From CAYFPO01 sp964345035 (GTDB taxonomy: Bacteria > Fidelibacterota > Marinisomatia > SCGC-AAA003-L08 > GCA-002704045), in the NCBI GenBank assembly GCA_964345035.1, contig CAYFPO010000008.1, positions 4,384-68,383 on the forward strand: a DNA stretch of 64,000 bases, read 5' to 3'. Shown one piece after another: positions 9,821-19,032 of this stretch (the stretch's first letter is position 1; every line of letters starts with the position of its first letter). A program made the translations under genes and the position numbers. Under the pieces are notes generated by a model, which ran no database searches, was not told the DNA's origin, and saw nothing but the letters and a program-made list of their open reading frames with translations.

Positions 9821-10009
9821 GTATTGCGGATTCAGGAGGAAGTCGATTAGGCTTGCATAATATTATTCGCTTTTTACATAGTTTAGTTCCCATTTTTTTA
9901 ATTACTGCAATTATTATCTAAACACAGATAATTTGGAATATTTCTCCAAAGAAATTTCTTTTCAGATGTAGGAAAATAATTGTAGTCTCTTTTGTAATCT
10001 TTGCGGAAT

Positions 10010-11854
10010 ATGAGTAATAATAATAGAAATATTACCTATTTAGATGGTATAGGTTTACATCGAGCGCTGGTTTCAGGAATTCAAAATGTTATTTCAAGAC
10101 AGGATTATTTGAATAAAATAAATGTATTTCCGGTGCCGGACAGTGATACTGGAACCAATATGGCATTTACACTCTCTGCTGTAATTGATGGAACATCCTC
10201 TAATATTCATTCCTCTGTGGGAGATATGCTCGAGGTAGTGGCAGATTCTGCTCTCGATGGAGCTCGTGGAAATTCAGGGGCTATTCTCGCACAATTTTTC
10301 CAAGGAATGAGTGACGGAAGCGAGGGTGTCAAGAAAATGACAACAAAAGAATTTTCCACTGCCATACAATTTGGTGCAAAATATGCCCACGAAGCTCTTG
10401 CTGACCCCAAGGAAGGAACCATCCTGACTGTTTTATCTGATTTTTCTCATCATCTAGTCGATAAAATCAATGAAGGTGTATCAGATTTCATCAATCTGTT
10501 CGAATCTGGTATGAAAATTGCAAAAGAATCATTAGATAATACACCTAATCAGTTAAGTGTTTTAAAAAAAGCCGGAGTTGTTGATGCAGGTGCACAGGGA
10601 TTTGTAGATATGCTGCAGGGAATTCATAGATTCATAAAGGATGGTAATATCAAGGAACCACTTCAATCAAAACCCTCTACTGACAACATAATTAATGTTG
10701 ATACAAAAGATGATGTAACAAAAATGACTTACAGGTATTGTACTGAATGCATGGTAAAGGGAGATAATATAGATAGAAATCATCTCCGTGAAGATCTGAT
10801 GGATTTTGGTGATAGTCTGGTAATTGCCGGAACTAAAAAGAAAGCTAAAATTCATATTCATGTGAATGAGCCCGCTAAAGTTTTTAAAGTGTGTGAAAGT
10901 TATGGAGACATCAGTGGACAAAAAGCAGATGATATGTTCCACCAGCATGATACTGCATATTCCGAACACAGTGAAATTGCAATTGTAACTGATTCAGGTT
11001 CTGATATTCCAGATGAATTAATGGATGAACTGGATATACACATTGTACCTGTCCGGTATAATTTTGGGAATAAAGGATTTGTGGATAAAGTTTCAATGAC
11101 TCCGGATGAGTTTTATCAAGAAATACAAACAAATCCAAACCATCCACAAACCTCTCAGCCTACACCTGGAGATTTCCGAAGGCAATATCAATTTCTGTCA
11201 AGTCATTACCAGTCAATTATTTCCATCCATATTCCCCGAATATTAAGTGGTACTCTCCAATCCGCTGAAACCGCATTCAAACGTATACAGCATGCCAGTG
11301 TATCAACAATAGATTCTCTGAGTATGTCAGGAGGGCAGGGTTTAATCGTCGCCTATGCTGCAGAGGCAGCCAAAAAGAATTATACCCACGATGAAATAGT
11401 TGATCTGACCCAAAGTATAATCCCCAAGACTAAAATTTTTGCAGGAGTCTATGATTTATCCTATGCAGTGAGAGGGGGCAGAATACCAAAATATGTTAAA
11501 TTGATTTCAGATATTTTTAAAATTACACCAATTCTATCTACAGCAGGTGATGGAAAAATTAAATTAGAGGGGGCATTTTGGGGAAAATCGAAGTTTGCAC
11601 TCAGAATGGCAAATGCCATTATAAGGAGATTGGATTTTGAGAAAAAATATCGTGTAGTCGTCACCCATTGTAATTGTAAAGAAAGGGGGCAGTCTTTATT
11701 GAATATTCTCAATGAAAAATTATCAAATATACATACATCTTATTTGCTGGATTGTGGAACTGCTCTTGGAGTACATGCTGGTCCTGGTTCGTTAGTTGTT
11801 GGAGTTCAGGAATATGAATCAATAAAACCAAAAACTCTGGGAGGAAATAATTAA
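10010..11854 (+). CDS. DAK2-DegV fusion protein: fatty acid kinase FakA joined to acyl-binding FakB
   Basis: About 614 residues. The first 200 are a DAK2 (DhaL-like) ATP-binding domain with FPVPDSDTGTNMAF (nucleotide and Mg2+ site; the usual PVPDGDTGTN has Gly where this has Ser) and DGARGNSGAILAQFFQG. Residues about 240-310 match the FakA middle domain (YRYCTECMVKG, LVIAGTKKKAKIHIHVNEP). From about 325 the protein is DegV/FakB: IAIVTDSGSDIPDELM, SIHIPRILSGTLQSA, and AVRGGRIPKY. In Firmicutes FakA and FakB are separate and phosphorylate exogenous fatty acids to acyl-phosphate; here the FakA C-terminal domain seems replaced by FakB. Its stop overlaps the start of plsY, the acyl-phosphate consumer, which supports the role. 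I preferred the ATG at 10010 over the in-frame TTG at 10001; no good ribosome-binding site is visible. Confidence 0.88.
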   Translation: MSNNNRNITYLDGIGLHRALVSGIQNVISRQDYLNKINVFPVPDSDTGTNMAFTLSAVIDGTSSNIHSSVGDMLEVVADSALDGARGNSGAILAQFFQGMSDGSEGVKKMTTKEFSTAIQFGAKYAHEALADPKEGTILTVLSDFSHHLVDKINEGVSDFINLFESGMKIAKESLDNTPNQLSVLKKAGVVDAGAQGFVDMLQGIHRFIKDGNIKEPLQSKPSTDNIINVDTKDDVTKMTYRYCTECMVKGDNIDRNHLREDLMDFGDSLVIAGTKKKAKIHIHVNEPAKVFKVCESYGDISGQKADDMFHQHDTAYSEHSEIAIVTDSGSDIPDELMDELDIHIVPVRYNFGNKGFVDKVSMTPDEFYQEIQTNPNHPQTSQPTPGDFRRQYQFLSSHYQSIISIHIPRILSGTLQSAETAFKRIQHASVSTIDSLSMSGGQGLIVAYAAEAAKKNYTHDEIVDLTQSIIPKTKIFAGVYDLSYAVRGGRIPKYVKLISDIFKITPILSTAGDGKIKLEGAFWGKSKFALRMANAIIRRLDFEKKYRVVVTHCNCKERGQSLLNILNEKLSNIHTSYLLDCGTALGVHAGPGSLVVGVQEYESIKPKTLGGNN

Positions 11855-12498
11855 TGATAACATCTTTAATAATCATTCTTGCAAGTTATTTATTAGGGTC
11901 AGTATCTGGCAGCATTCTGGTTGGAAAATTTAGAAATATTGACATCCGATCAATGGGAAGTGGAAATGCCGGGGGAACAAACGCTTTTCGTACACAAGGT
12001 TTTTTATTTGCACTACCAGTGATAATTGTTGATATAGGTAAAGGATTCGTTGCAACCCAATATTTTTCAAAGATTAGTTTTTTAGGAATTCAAGATTTCA
12101 TACAGCCTGAATTGTTACCACTGCTATGCGGTTGTGCAGCAGTGCTTGGGCATTGTTATCCGGTTTTCCATAAATTTAGGGGAGGTAAAGGTGCAGGTAC
12201 AGCTATTGGCATGATGATATCAGTATTTCCACAGACATTGGTTCCGGCTATCGGTGTATGGATACTGATTCTTATTTTATCAGGGTATGTAGGATTGGGA
12301 ACTATGCTGGCAGGTATAACTGTTGCAATTACAGCAAATTTCTTTCCACCGGAAAATGTTAATCCGTATCTGGATGAGATATCTTTGGCACTAATGGTAT
12401 TTCTTATTTTTACACACCGAAGTAATATTATCAGAATGTTAAAAGGAAATGAAAATCAATTTGAAAAGATAATGATTTTCAAAAGACGTACAAATTAG
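11854..12498 (+). CDS. plsY: Acyl-phosphate:glycerol-3-phosphate acyltransferase PlsY
   Basis: A 214-residue inner-membrane enzyme that transfers an acyl group from acyl-phosphate to glycerol-3-phosphate, the first step of phospholipid synthesis. The three PlsY loops are present: motif 1 GSGNAGGTNAFRTQGF (about residues 36-51), motif 2 HCYPVFHKFRGGKGAGTAIG (near 105) and motif 3 with NFFPPEN/HRSNIIRMLKG. Five to six hydrophobic helices are visible. The ATG uses the last base of the upstream stop (TAATG), so it is translationally coupled to the FakA-FakB fusion. Together they make and use acyl-phosphate. It converges on the barrel gene with a 4-base overlap of the two stops and no terminator between them. 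Confidence 0.95.
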   Translation: MITSLIIILASYLLGSVSGSILVGKFRNIDIRSMGSGNAGGTNAFRTQGFLFALPVIIVDIGKGFVATQYFSKISFLGIQDFIQPELLPLLCGCAAVLGHCYPVFHKFRGGKGAGTAIGMMISVFPQTLVPAIGVWILILILSGYVGLGTMLAGITVAITANFFPPENVNPYLDEISLALMVFLIFTHRSNIIRMLKGNENQFEKIMIFKRRTN

Positions 12499-13778
12499 AT
12501 CCTTTTAAAACTGCTCAAATGAATTCTGGGTACGGTTGAATATGGATTAAAACCCATATCCACGCCGATATAATCTATTCCGGATAAAAACAGCCTGATA
12601 CCCAATCCAAATCCTACAATACCATTCTCCAAACTGATTTGCTGTGTATTTAATGAACCTGTTCCATAATCTGTAAATATTACACCATCCATCCCAAACT
12701 CAATACCACCATAATCTGATTTCTGTATCAAAGTAAATTGGTTCTGAACGGACACAAAAAGATAATCCTCTACTTCTATTTTATTGGAGGCCGGTATAGG
12801 ATTTTCTTTAGGAACGGGTGAATAACCTCTTACCAATCCTTCACCTCCCAGATAATTCCTTTCAAATATTGGTAAATCTTTTCCTGTTTTTATTTCTCCC
12901 TGAAACGACAGGCAAATCACCGGTTCAATTTTCCAATCATTTAATAATTTGTATGTATTGAATGTAAAACTATAATCCAGAAAAGAGCTGATTTCTTCGA
13001 ATCCTTTTGAATAAAATATCTGGTTATACCATAACAATCCCTGAGTAGGATCATTGTAAATGTCCCGAGTATCATTTGTATAATTAATCCCTGTGAAAAT
13101 ATATCGATAACTGTCAAATTCATTTAACGGTGTTGGTTCTGTATTCCCTGAATTTTCATTAACAGTAAGATCTAATTCTTCGAATCCAACGGTCACCTTA
13201 ATCCTGTTTTGTAGATTTAAATAGAACCCAACCTCACCTTTCAAATATTTTAGTTTCTTATTAAAATTATACACTGCATTGGAATTCACAAAATTACCTA
13301 TATCACCAGTAATAGATACATGATCTTCTGTAATCCAAGGATCTTGAAATCTAAGAAAATAAAACTTGTATGCACCTATTGCATATCCCAAAGAAACTCT
13401 TTCATTTAAACCTCGAAAATTAAGCATTGCAATTCCGCCACCTACTGTCCAACCATCTTTACCTTTGGCTTCTTCATAATCTATGATCGGAAATGGAATT
13501 ATTCCTGGTGATTCAACTACAGAAATTACATATGTAGAATCCTCAGGGAAAATTTTTACGGTGGAAAACAATCCCAAATTATAAATACGATTTCTGTCGT
13601 CACGTGCCATTGTGCTGTCAAATTCTCCCGGAATATTATGGTGGATTTCTCTCATAATAATTTTATCTTTGGATTTACGGTTTCCAGTTATCTCTACACT
13701 AGTTAATTCAATAGCGTCTGATAAACAGATAATAGGAAAAATAATAATGACTGGTTGAATAGTTCTGAAAAATTTCAT
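12495..13778 (-). CDS. Omp85-family outer-membrane barrel protein with a single POTRA domain
   Basis: About 427 residues. After a signal peptide (MKFFRTIQPVIIIFPIICLS) comes one POTRA domain: LTSVEITGNRKSKDKIIMRE, then RDDRNRIYNLGLFSTVKIF, ending about residue 100. The remainder is an Omp85-type 16-strand barrel with alternating hydrophobic strands, including LGGEGLVRGYSP, the conserved (V/I)RGY motif of strand 13-14 loop L6. The length suits a small assembly factor or lipid/protein translocation pore rather than BamA, which has five POTRAs. I moved the start from 13820 to the ATG at 13778 because the first 14 codons of the longer frame lie in a terminator hairpin and would spoil the signal peptide. 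It lies just after the terminator of the 75-residue gene. Confidence 0.85.
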   Translation of the reverse strand: MKFFRTIQPVIIIFPIICLSDAIELTSVEITGNRKSKDKIIMREIHHNIPGEFDSTMARDDRNRIYNLGLFSTVKIFPEDSTYVISVVESPGIIPFPIIDYEEAKGKDGWTVGGGIAMLNFRGLNERVSLGYAIGAYKFYFLRFQDPWITEDHVSITGDIGNFVNSNAVYNFNKKLKYLKGEVGFYLNLQNRIKVTVGFEELDLTVNENSGNTEPTPLNEFDSYRYIFTGINYTNDTRDIYNDPTQGLLWYNQIFYSKGFEEISSFLDYSFTFNTYKLLNDWKIEPVICLSFQGEIKTGKDLPIFERNYLGGEGLVRGYSPVPKENPIPASNKIEVEDYLFVSVQNQFTLIQKSDYGGIEFGMDGVIFTDYGTGSLNTQQISLENGIVGFGLGIRLFLSGIDYIGVDMGFNPYSTVPRIHLSSFKRI

Positions 13779-13783
13779 AATAC

Positions 13784-13817
13784 AAAAAAGCCCCGATAAA
13801 TAGCAGGGCTTTTTTTT
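13784..13817 (-). terminator. Rho-independent terminator of the 75-residue protein gene
   Basis: A hairpin with GCCC/GGGC core flanked by long A and T runs (7 or more on each side) sits 21 bases after the stop of the upstream minus-strand gene. In the minus-strand sense the stem is followed by six T residues. It could also work in the other direction. Confidence 0.8.
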
Positions 13818-13837
13818 CAAATACCTAATCTGATGAA

Positions 13838-14065
13838 TTAACCTTTTCCTCTCGCCATTTTAGCACGGGAAACATCACCATCTTTATCGATGAAGTATAA
13901 ATACCCTGATTCACGGGATACATTTGCAGTTGCTACTTTTTCTGCGCTTCCGCCTTTTTTGTCGCCGCGAGCCATTTGGGATCTCCAAACATTACCATCT
14001 TTACCAAGGTAATACAGATATCCTTTTTCTTTACTTACACCTGTTGTTGCTACTTTTTCAGCCAT
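13838..14065 (-). CDS. Small two-repeat protein of unknown function
   Basis: A 75-residue, Lys/Arg-rich soluble protein made of two copies of a unit of about 36 residues. Each unit runs AEKVAT..(N/G)VS(K/R)E.GYLY, then KDG(N/D)V.R and MARG. Copy one spans residues 1-39 and copy two 40-75; they are clearly related but differ at about a third of positions, so the duplication is old. No signal peptide, membrane helix or Cys/His cluster is present. The gene has a perfect AGGAGGTT Shine-Dalgarno site 7 bases before ATG and its own strong terminator, which suggests a highly expressed single-gene transcript. I do not recognise a named family. The KDGDV / GYLYF pattern suggests small beta-hairpins. 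Function unknown. Confidence 0.75.
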   Translation of the reverse strand: MAEKVATTGVSKEKGYLYYLGKDGNVWRSQMARGDKKGGSAEKVATANVSRESGYLYFIDKDGDVSRAKMARGKG

Positions 14066-14072
14066 TTTGTTA

Positions 14073-14080
14073 AACCTCCT
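14073..14080 (-). promoter_or_regulatory. Perfect Shine-Dalgarno site (AGGAGGTT) for the 75-residue protein
   Basis: Seven bases separate it from the ATG at 14065. Most genes in this window have weak or no such site, so this one stands out. The A/T-rich 200 bases upstream to 14280 hold no gene and presumably its promoter and a leader. Confidence 0.7.
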
Positions 14081-14280
14081 AGTTTGTTGATTGAAAAAAT
14101 TTAAGTTATGATGATTAATTCTATGAATTTCCCGTCGAGGAAACCAAGCTTTTTTCGTATTTATTCAAAAAAAACTGTGAAAATCTGGCAATTTCAGGGG
14201 TTTTCCCTCGGTATATTAGTAACTCTGATGGAGAATTCGTGATAAAATTCCTGTAATTTCACAAAATTTATGTAAATTTC

Positions 14281-17226
14281 TCAATATTTTTCCAATTTGA
14301 GATTGGATTCCTCACCGACCTCGTTGTAAAAAATATTGTTAAAACTCTGAAATCTATCCTTACCAATGTTATACTGACCGGTGCTAATTAGTGCAGAAAT
14401 TTCTGCCTGAGCAGCCCTTTCATCCAAATAATCCCAATCCAGCATTTTCCTGGAAATCCACAATATCTCCCTATAATTTTTCTTTTCAATATAAAATTTC
14501 AGTAATTCTAATGCAATTTCCCGAGATTTGGATTGAAATTTTATACGAATATCTTCGATCCAATCTTCATTGAATTCAGATGTTATTCCATTGCTGTAAA
14601 GTTGAATTGCTTTTTTGAAATTACTTAACCTTCTACTATGTTTTTTTGAATCATTTATATCTCCAAACTCCTTTGTTAATTCAGAAAATTCGTTAATATC
14701 TGTTTTGATATTGAGTCCATTCCAATTTAAAATGTACAGATTGTCTCTTTTCACAATTATCTTTTCCTTTTCTAACCCCAGTGCACTTTTTAATCTGGTT
14801 AATGCTACATATTTACGGTTTTGAATGGATTCTTCACTACCCTGCCTCCAGAAATGTGATTCAAATTCCGTAATTGGAACACCTGTTTCTTTATTGTAGG
14901 ATTTTAAAATCAGGAAAAACAGAATTTTTCTAGTAAGTTTACCCTTCCATTGATCTTCCGTAATGAGTTTGTTATTCACTTTTACTCTAAAGTTATCAAA
15001 AATTTTCACTGAAATATTTGATGCACCGGGAATTCTTTTAGTTTTATTTCTACCTCTAATAATAGTTACCACAACAAATAACGAAATTATTACTCCTAAA
15101 CCCAGGGATGTTAAAATAATTAATTCCTGTTGGTGAAGCGGATCAATTATTAAAAAACTCAGATAATAGGATGTGTTTAAATCCTGTGGATTATGGGTGA
15201 ATTTCCGTACTTCAAATGAATATTCTCCAATAGGTAGATTTGAATACCTAATTGTGTTTTCTCTGGTTTTTGTAAAACTTTGATCATTTGATCCAATCAA
15301 TCTATACTCATATTGTATCTCCTCACTGTTTTTAAAATCAGGAATAATAAAATGAAAAGAAATACTGTTGTTATTAATTGTAATTGATTCTCCATCATTT
15401 AATTGGGTTCCATCCAAAATTTTCGACGTTAAAATTAGAGGATTTTGAATTACATTTTCAGACCTTTCCAATATCCTGAATTCTCTGTTTTTTTCAAGAA
15501 TATGGAGATCATTATGTATCACAAATGCCTTTGGGTCTAAAATTAACTCAGGTGACAAATTATAGATTGAAGAGGTTCCATTATGATAATTGACAATTTT
15601 GGTTTGAGATATAACACATATAAAATTTTCCATTGGTACTAACGCCTGAAAATAACCAGTATTCAATTCCAGAAGATCGAGCTTTTTCAATTTAATATCT
15701 GAGGTCAAAAGGTATAGAACATGATCTGTGAGCAAATAAAACTCATCATTCTCATTAATCGTATAATCCCGGATCACCTGATTTCCAAAATCTTTCATAG
15801 GGATTAATACATATTTCTCTTTGTCTAACCGGTAAATTTGGTTTGGTCCAATAATGAAAAAATTGTAATTCGTGAAAATAATGTCAGTGATTTCACTTTT
15901 GGCTTGTACAATATATTTCTGTGAATCGGCAGTTGTAGTATAAATCAACTCATTTTCAGTTAATATTAATAAATCCTGTGTATATGGATTTTCGGCAAAT
16001 AAGATAATTTGTTTCTCTATTGAACCTATCTCAGGCAGTTTCTCAATTTTCCACGATTCAGTATTTAATTTTCCGCTCATTACATTTCTGGATTTTAATA
16101 TCCATCCATAAGATGGAATATGTACAATATCGGTAATATTTTCCGGACAATTGTCTATTACCCTCCAACTATTCCCAAAATAAACCAAGCAGTTTGCCGT
16201 AATACCTGTACCGGCAGCGAATATTTTTGAATCAATAGTTTGCACCACAGTAACTGTATCTAAAATATTGTAAATCTCTGACTTTGGATACATTACTATT
16301 TCCAATGATGTAATCAGATGTAAAGTATTTTCACCACCAAACCAATAATTCCCTGATCTGTCAATAAAAACTGAATAAATATTTGAAAAAGGCAAGCTAT
16401 AATGAAATCCATCAAGGGTATTGGACTGTGAGAGTTGTATATGTTGCAGGTCAGAAGAAATTATACCAAATTTCGGATGACGGTAGGTAGCCACTCCCCA
16501 ATTAAATGAACCTGTCTGAATTTTATTTTCTATGAATTCTTGGTTAGAGGAAATATCCGATAAATGAATAGAAATTGTTTTTCCCTCAGTTAGATGAATT
16601 TGGAGTGTATCATCAATTTCATAAATTTCTTTCACATCAGCATTCATTTGAGGAAGATTGACTTGTTCTTCTTCCTGTCCAACATTCATCAGCCATATTC
16701 CTCTATCTGTGCCAATCCAGAGTCTGTTCGTTGAATCTACAAAAAGTGATTGTACATTCTGAATTTCGTAATCAACCATTGGAATAACCAAATCTTCTGA
16801 AGCAAACCGAAATACTTCAAATCCATTGTTTGTACCAAACCAAATCTGGTTATTCCATTCAACACCAGTGAAAACCCTGTTACCTGGTAAATTAAAATGA
16901 AATGTATCAACTTCGGTATCTGATATTTTAATGATGCCTTTTGATGTTCCCAACCAAATATTATTATTGGAATCTTCCATTCCATAGCTGACTTCTGCTC
17001 CCGGAAGTAAATTATTTACATTTAAATTTGAAAAATTTTTGGAATCAAATATACTTACTCCATTGGAAGTACAAATCCAGATTTGATTATGTTGGTCAGT
17101 AAAAATATGGTTAACAGCACCTCCGATAAATCCATCGTGCATAGAATACTGTTTCACAATGGGTTGTTGAGAAAATAAATTACAGATTAAAAGGAGGAGA
17201 ATTGATTTCAGGCTGTATAATTTCAT
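14281..17226 (-). CDS. Membrane-spanning transcription factor: two-component-type beta-propeller, Y_Y_Y domain, membrane helix, SARP-like winged helix and BTAD-like region
   Basis: A 981-residue protein. A signal peptide (about 1-20) precedes repeated propeller blades with the Reg_prop pattern (NQIWICTSNGVSIF, NNIWLGTSKGIIKI, NQIWFGTNNGFEVF, NRLWIGTDRGIWLM), to about residue 640. A Y_Y_Y domain (about 645-710, IQYEYRLIGSNDQ) and a hydrophobic helix (about 725-747, LTSLGLGVIISLFVVVTII) follow. The cytoplasmic part starts VKIFDNFRVKVNNKLI and has a winged helix of OmpR/SARP type (KILFFLILKS, YVALTRLKSALG, YILNW) followed by a helical BTAD/TPR-like region. Hence it senses outside the inner membrane and presumably binds DNA directly, without a kinase. 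The ligand and target genes are unknown. It sits alone, 55 bases downstream of the MBL gene start region, and just upstream of the 75-residue gene. Confidence 0.8.
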   Translation of the reverse strand: MKLYSLKSILLLLICNLFSQQPIVKQYSMHDGFIGGAVNHIFTDQHNQIWICTSNGVSIFDSKNFSNLNVNNLLPGAEVSYGMEDSNNNIWLGTSKGIIKISDTEVDTFHFNLPGNRVFTGVEWNNQIWFGTNNGFEVFRFASEDLVIPMVDYEIQNVQSLFVDSTNRLWIGTDRGIWLMNVGQEEEQVNLPQMNADVKEIYEIDDTLQIHLTEGKTISIHLSDISSNQEFIENKIQTGSFNWGVATYRHPKFGIISSDLQHIQLSQSNTLDGFHYSLPFSNIYSVFIDRSGNYWFGGENTLHLITSLEIVMYPKSEIYNILDTVTVVQTIDSKIFAAGTGITANCLVYFGNSWRVIDNCPENITDIVHIPSYGWILKSRNVMSGKLNTESWKIEKLPEIGSIEKQIILFAENPYTQDLLILTENELIYTTTADSQKYIVQAKSEITDIIFTNYNFFIIGPNQIYRLDKEKYVLIPMKDFGNQVIRDYTINENDEFYLLTDHVLYLLTSDIKLKKLDLLELNTGYFQALVPMENFICVISQTKIVNYHNGTSSIYNLSPELILDPKAFVIHNDLHILEKNREFRILERSENVIQNPLILTSKILDGTQLNDGESITINNNSISFHFIIPDFKNSEEIQYEYRLIGSNDQSFTKTRENTIRYSNLPIGEYSFEVRKFTHNPQDLNTSYYLSFLIIDPLHQQELIILTSLGLGVIISLFVVVTIIRGRNKTKRIPGASNISVKIFDNFRVKVNNKLITEDQWKGKLTRKILFFLILKSYNKETGVPITEFESHFWRQGSEESIQNRKYVALTRLKSALGLEKEKIIVKRDNLYILNWNGLNIKTDINEFSELTKEFGDINDSKKHSRRLSNFKKAIQLYSNGITSEFNEDWIEDIRIKFQSKSREIALELLKFYIEKKNYREILWISRKMLDWDYLDERAAQAEISALISTGQYNIGKDRFQSFNNIFYNEVGEESNLKLEKY

Positions 17227-17265
17227 ATGATTATCTGATTGTTAAGTGGAATGCAGAGTTCAATC

Positions 17266-17922
17266 TTATTTTCCCTGAAGGCGGCTTTTCTCAAAATTTT
17301 CCATAACAGTTAGGAATTCAGATTTTGACTTACATCTGAAAAATGGAGAAAACCTAATATTTTCCTTAAATGTAGTTGTTGGGGAATGACCATAATGATG
17401 CCCGGGGTAAATGATAGTTTCTCCTGGTAATTTTAATAAAATCTTATAAACGCTGTTGTATAATTCATTGATATTACTACCAGCACTGATGGTTCGCCCT
17501 GTCCTCCCTACAAATACTGTATCACCGGTAAAAATACAATTAGAATCCTTACTCCAGTAACAAATACTGTCTTTATAATGTCCGGGAGTAAATAATGCTG
17601 TAAACAAATGTCTTCCAATAGTTACCACTTGACCATGATCTAATTTTCGGAATTTTAAATTGTTTAATTGTGGTGGTTGTGTATGACCTTCAACCACTGC
17701 CTGTGGAAATATATTTTTCCATTCTCCCAAGTACGCAATATGGTCCCCATGGGTATGGGTAACCAATATTTTCTCTAATTTCAATGATTTTTCCAAAACC
17801 ATATCAATCATCGAATCCGGCTTCACTGCCGGGTCCACAACTGCAGCATATCCCGATTTACGACACCATATCAGATAACTGAAATTTTTATCAAATCCGC
17901 CTAAAAATGATTTAATTTTCAT
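17266..17922 (-). CDS. MBL-fold metallo-hydrolase, glyoxalase II-like
   Basis: A 218-residue cytoplasmic protein of the metallo-beta-lactamase fold. The zinc-binding motif THTHGDHIAYL lies near residue 55, with further ligands at FTPGHYKDSICYW (His), FTGDTVFVGRTGRT (Asp) and YPGHHYGHS (His). The GDTVF..R.GR and PGH patterns resemble glyoxalase II and persulfide dioxygenase (ETHE1) families, which hydrolyse S-lactoylglutathione or oxidise persulfides; the substrate cannot be fixed from sequence. The start lies 11 bases inside the alpha/beta hydrolase gene upstream, so the two are co-translated. The short C-terminus lacks the full glutathione-binding domain of classical GloB. Confidence 0.85.
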   Translation of the reverse strand: MKIKSFLGGFDKNFSYLIWCRKSGYAAVVDPAVKPDSMIDMVLEKSLKLEKILVTHTHGDHIAYLGEWKNIFPQAVVEGHTQPPQLNNLKFRKLDHGQVVTIGRHLFTALFTPGHYKDSICYWSKDSNCIFTGDTVFVGRTGRTISAGSNINELYNSVYKILLKLPGETIIYPGHHYGHSPTTTFKENIRFSPFFRCKSKSEFLTVMENFEKSRLQGK

Positions 17923-18967
17923 TATATTGAATAAATTTCTGGAAGAATTTAATCATTTTCCAAACTTCTTTCAGCTTGAATAAATAACCTTTATTTGTAG
18001 AAATCTCGCGATGTTCATAGATGTGAGAGATAAATAATTCACTATTTTGAATTTTTTCACTGAGTAATATTGATTCTGTAAAAGGTATCATAGAATCATT
18101 GGCACCATGAAAAATAAACACTTTACTCCGAATTTTATGATGCCAATAACGTGGAGAAAGGGATTGGTATTCTTTTTTCATTTCTTTCCTGAAAATCTGG
18201 ATAATTCTGGAAACTTCTTCATTTGGTGTTCCCGATAAAATATTGGTAATTATATCTTGGGGGGTTTTCGGTAAATTTTTACTCTCAGATATGGCTTGTT
18301 TCTCCTTATCCCTGACCCTTAAAGAAATGATTCTTTGAATATCTGACGTATCGTAGCCAATATCTACAAAGGGTAGATAGTTATGAAAAAGTACCACTAA
18401 TCCCCAGGGATGAGGAGTAATCTGTATTTCGGATCCATTAACTGTAACTTTTCCAGTTTTAAGAAATTCAACAGAAGAGTCAAAATCATAATATGTGCCA
18501 TAAACAAAAATTGATTTAGGTGGATTTTTGATCATTGAATTTTGAAATGATGCCTTTAAAACCATTGCACCACTGAAACTCATCCCAACAAGTGAAATGT
18601 TCTGATGATTTAGTCCTTCTTTCAGTAATAACCAGTTATAAAAATGATGTAATGATTGTACAATATCATTATTGATTTTCAATTCTTTCAATAAAGGGAT
18701 TCTGGGCATATAAATAGTAAATCCTGCAAAAGATAATACACTGCCTAACATGATCATTCCGGGATGTTCTTCCCCAAAGGGTGATGCTCCAGGATAAATC
18801 ACAAGATTATGAGTACTTTTTCCTTTAGGTTTAAAAATTTTAATCGGAATATTTTCGTCATTTTCACCGGTATACGTTCTGTCAATTATAGTCACCTTTT
18901 TAGAACTTCGATCTCGGTAAGTCATTAGGGCAATAACAACTTTGACTGCTTTGATGAATGCTCCCAT
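17912..18967 (-). CDS. Alpha/beta hydrolase
   Basis: A 351-residue protein with an alpha/beta hydrolase fold. Visible parts are a strand and oxyanion-type segment VIYPGASPFGEEHPG (about residue 57-71), the nucleophile elbow GMSFSGAM (about 130, Ser in G-x-S-x-G), and the acid/His region FIFHGANDSMIPF with a later YEHREIS. No signal peptide is clear; a hydrophobic N-terminus (IKAVKVVIALM) may touch the membrane. The substrate is unknown. It precedes an MBL hydrolase with an 11-base overlap, so both probably act on the same class of ester or thioester. Confidence 0.75.
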   Translation of the reverse strand: MGAFIKAVKVVIALMTYRDRSSKKVTIIDRTYTGENDENIPIKIFKPKGKSTHNLVIYPGASPFGEEHPGMIMLGSVLSFAGFTIYMPRIPLLKELKINNDIVQSLHHFYNWLLLKEGLNHQNISLVGMSFSGAMVLKASFQNSMIKNPPKSIFVYGTYYDFDSSVEFLKTGKVTVNGSEIQITPHPWGLVVLFHNYLPFVDIGYDTSDIQRIISLRVRDKEKQAISESKNLPKTPQDIITNILSGTPNEEVSRIIQIFRKEMKKEYQSLSPRYWHHKIRSKVFIFHGANDSMIPFTESILLSEKIQNSELFISHIYEHREISTNKGYLFKLKEVWKMIKFFQKFIQYNEN

Positions 18968-19032
18968 ATTTTAAAAGCTCAATTCTGAATAAATAGTGAC
19001 CACTCTATAACATGAAAGAACCGTTAGGATTG

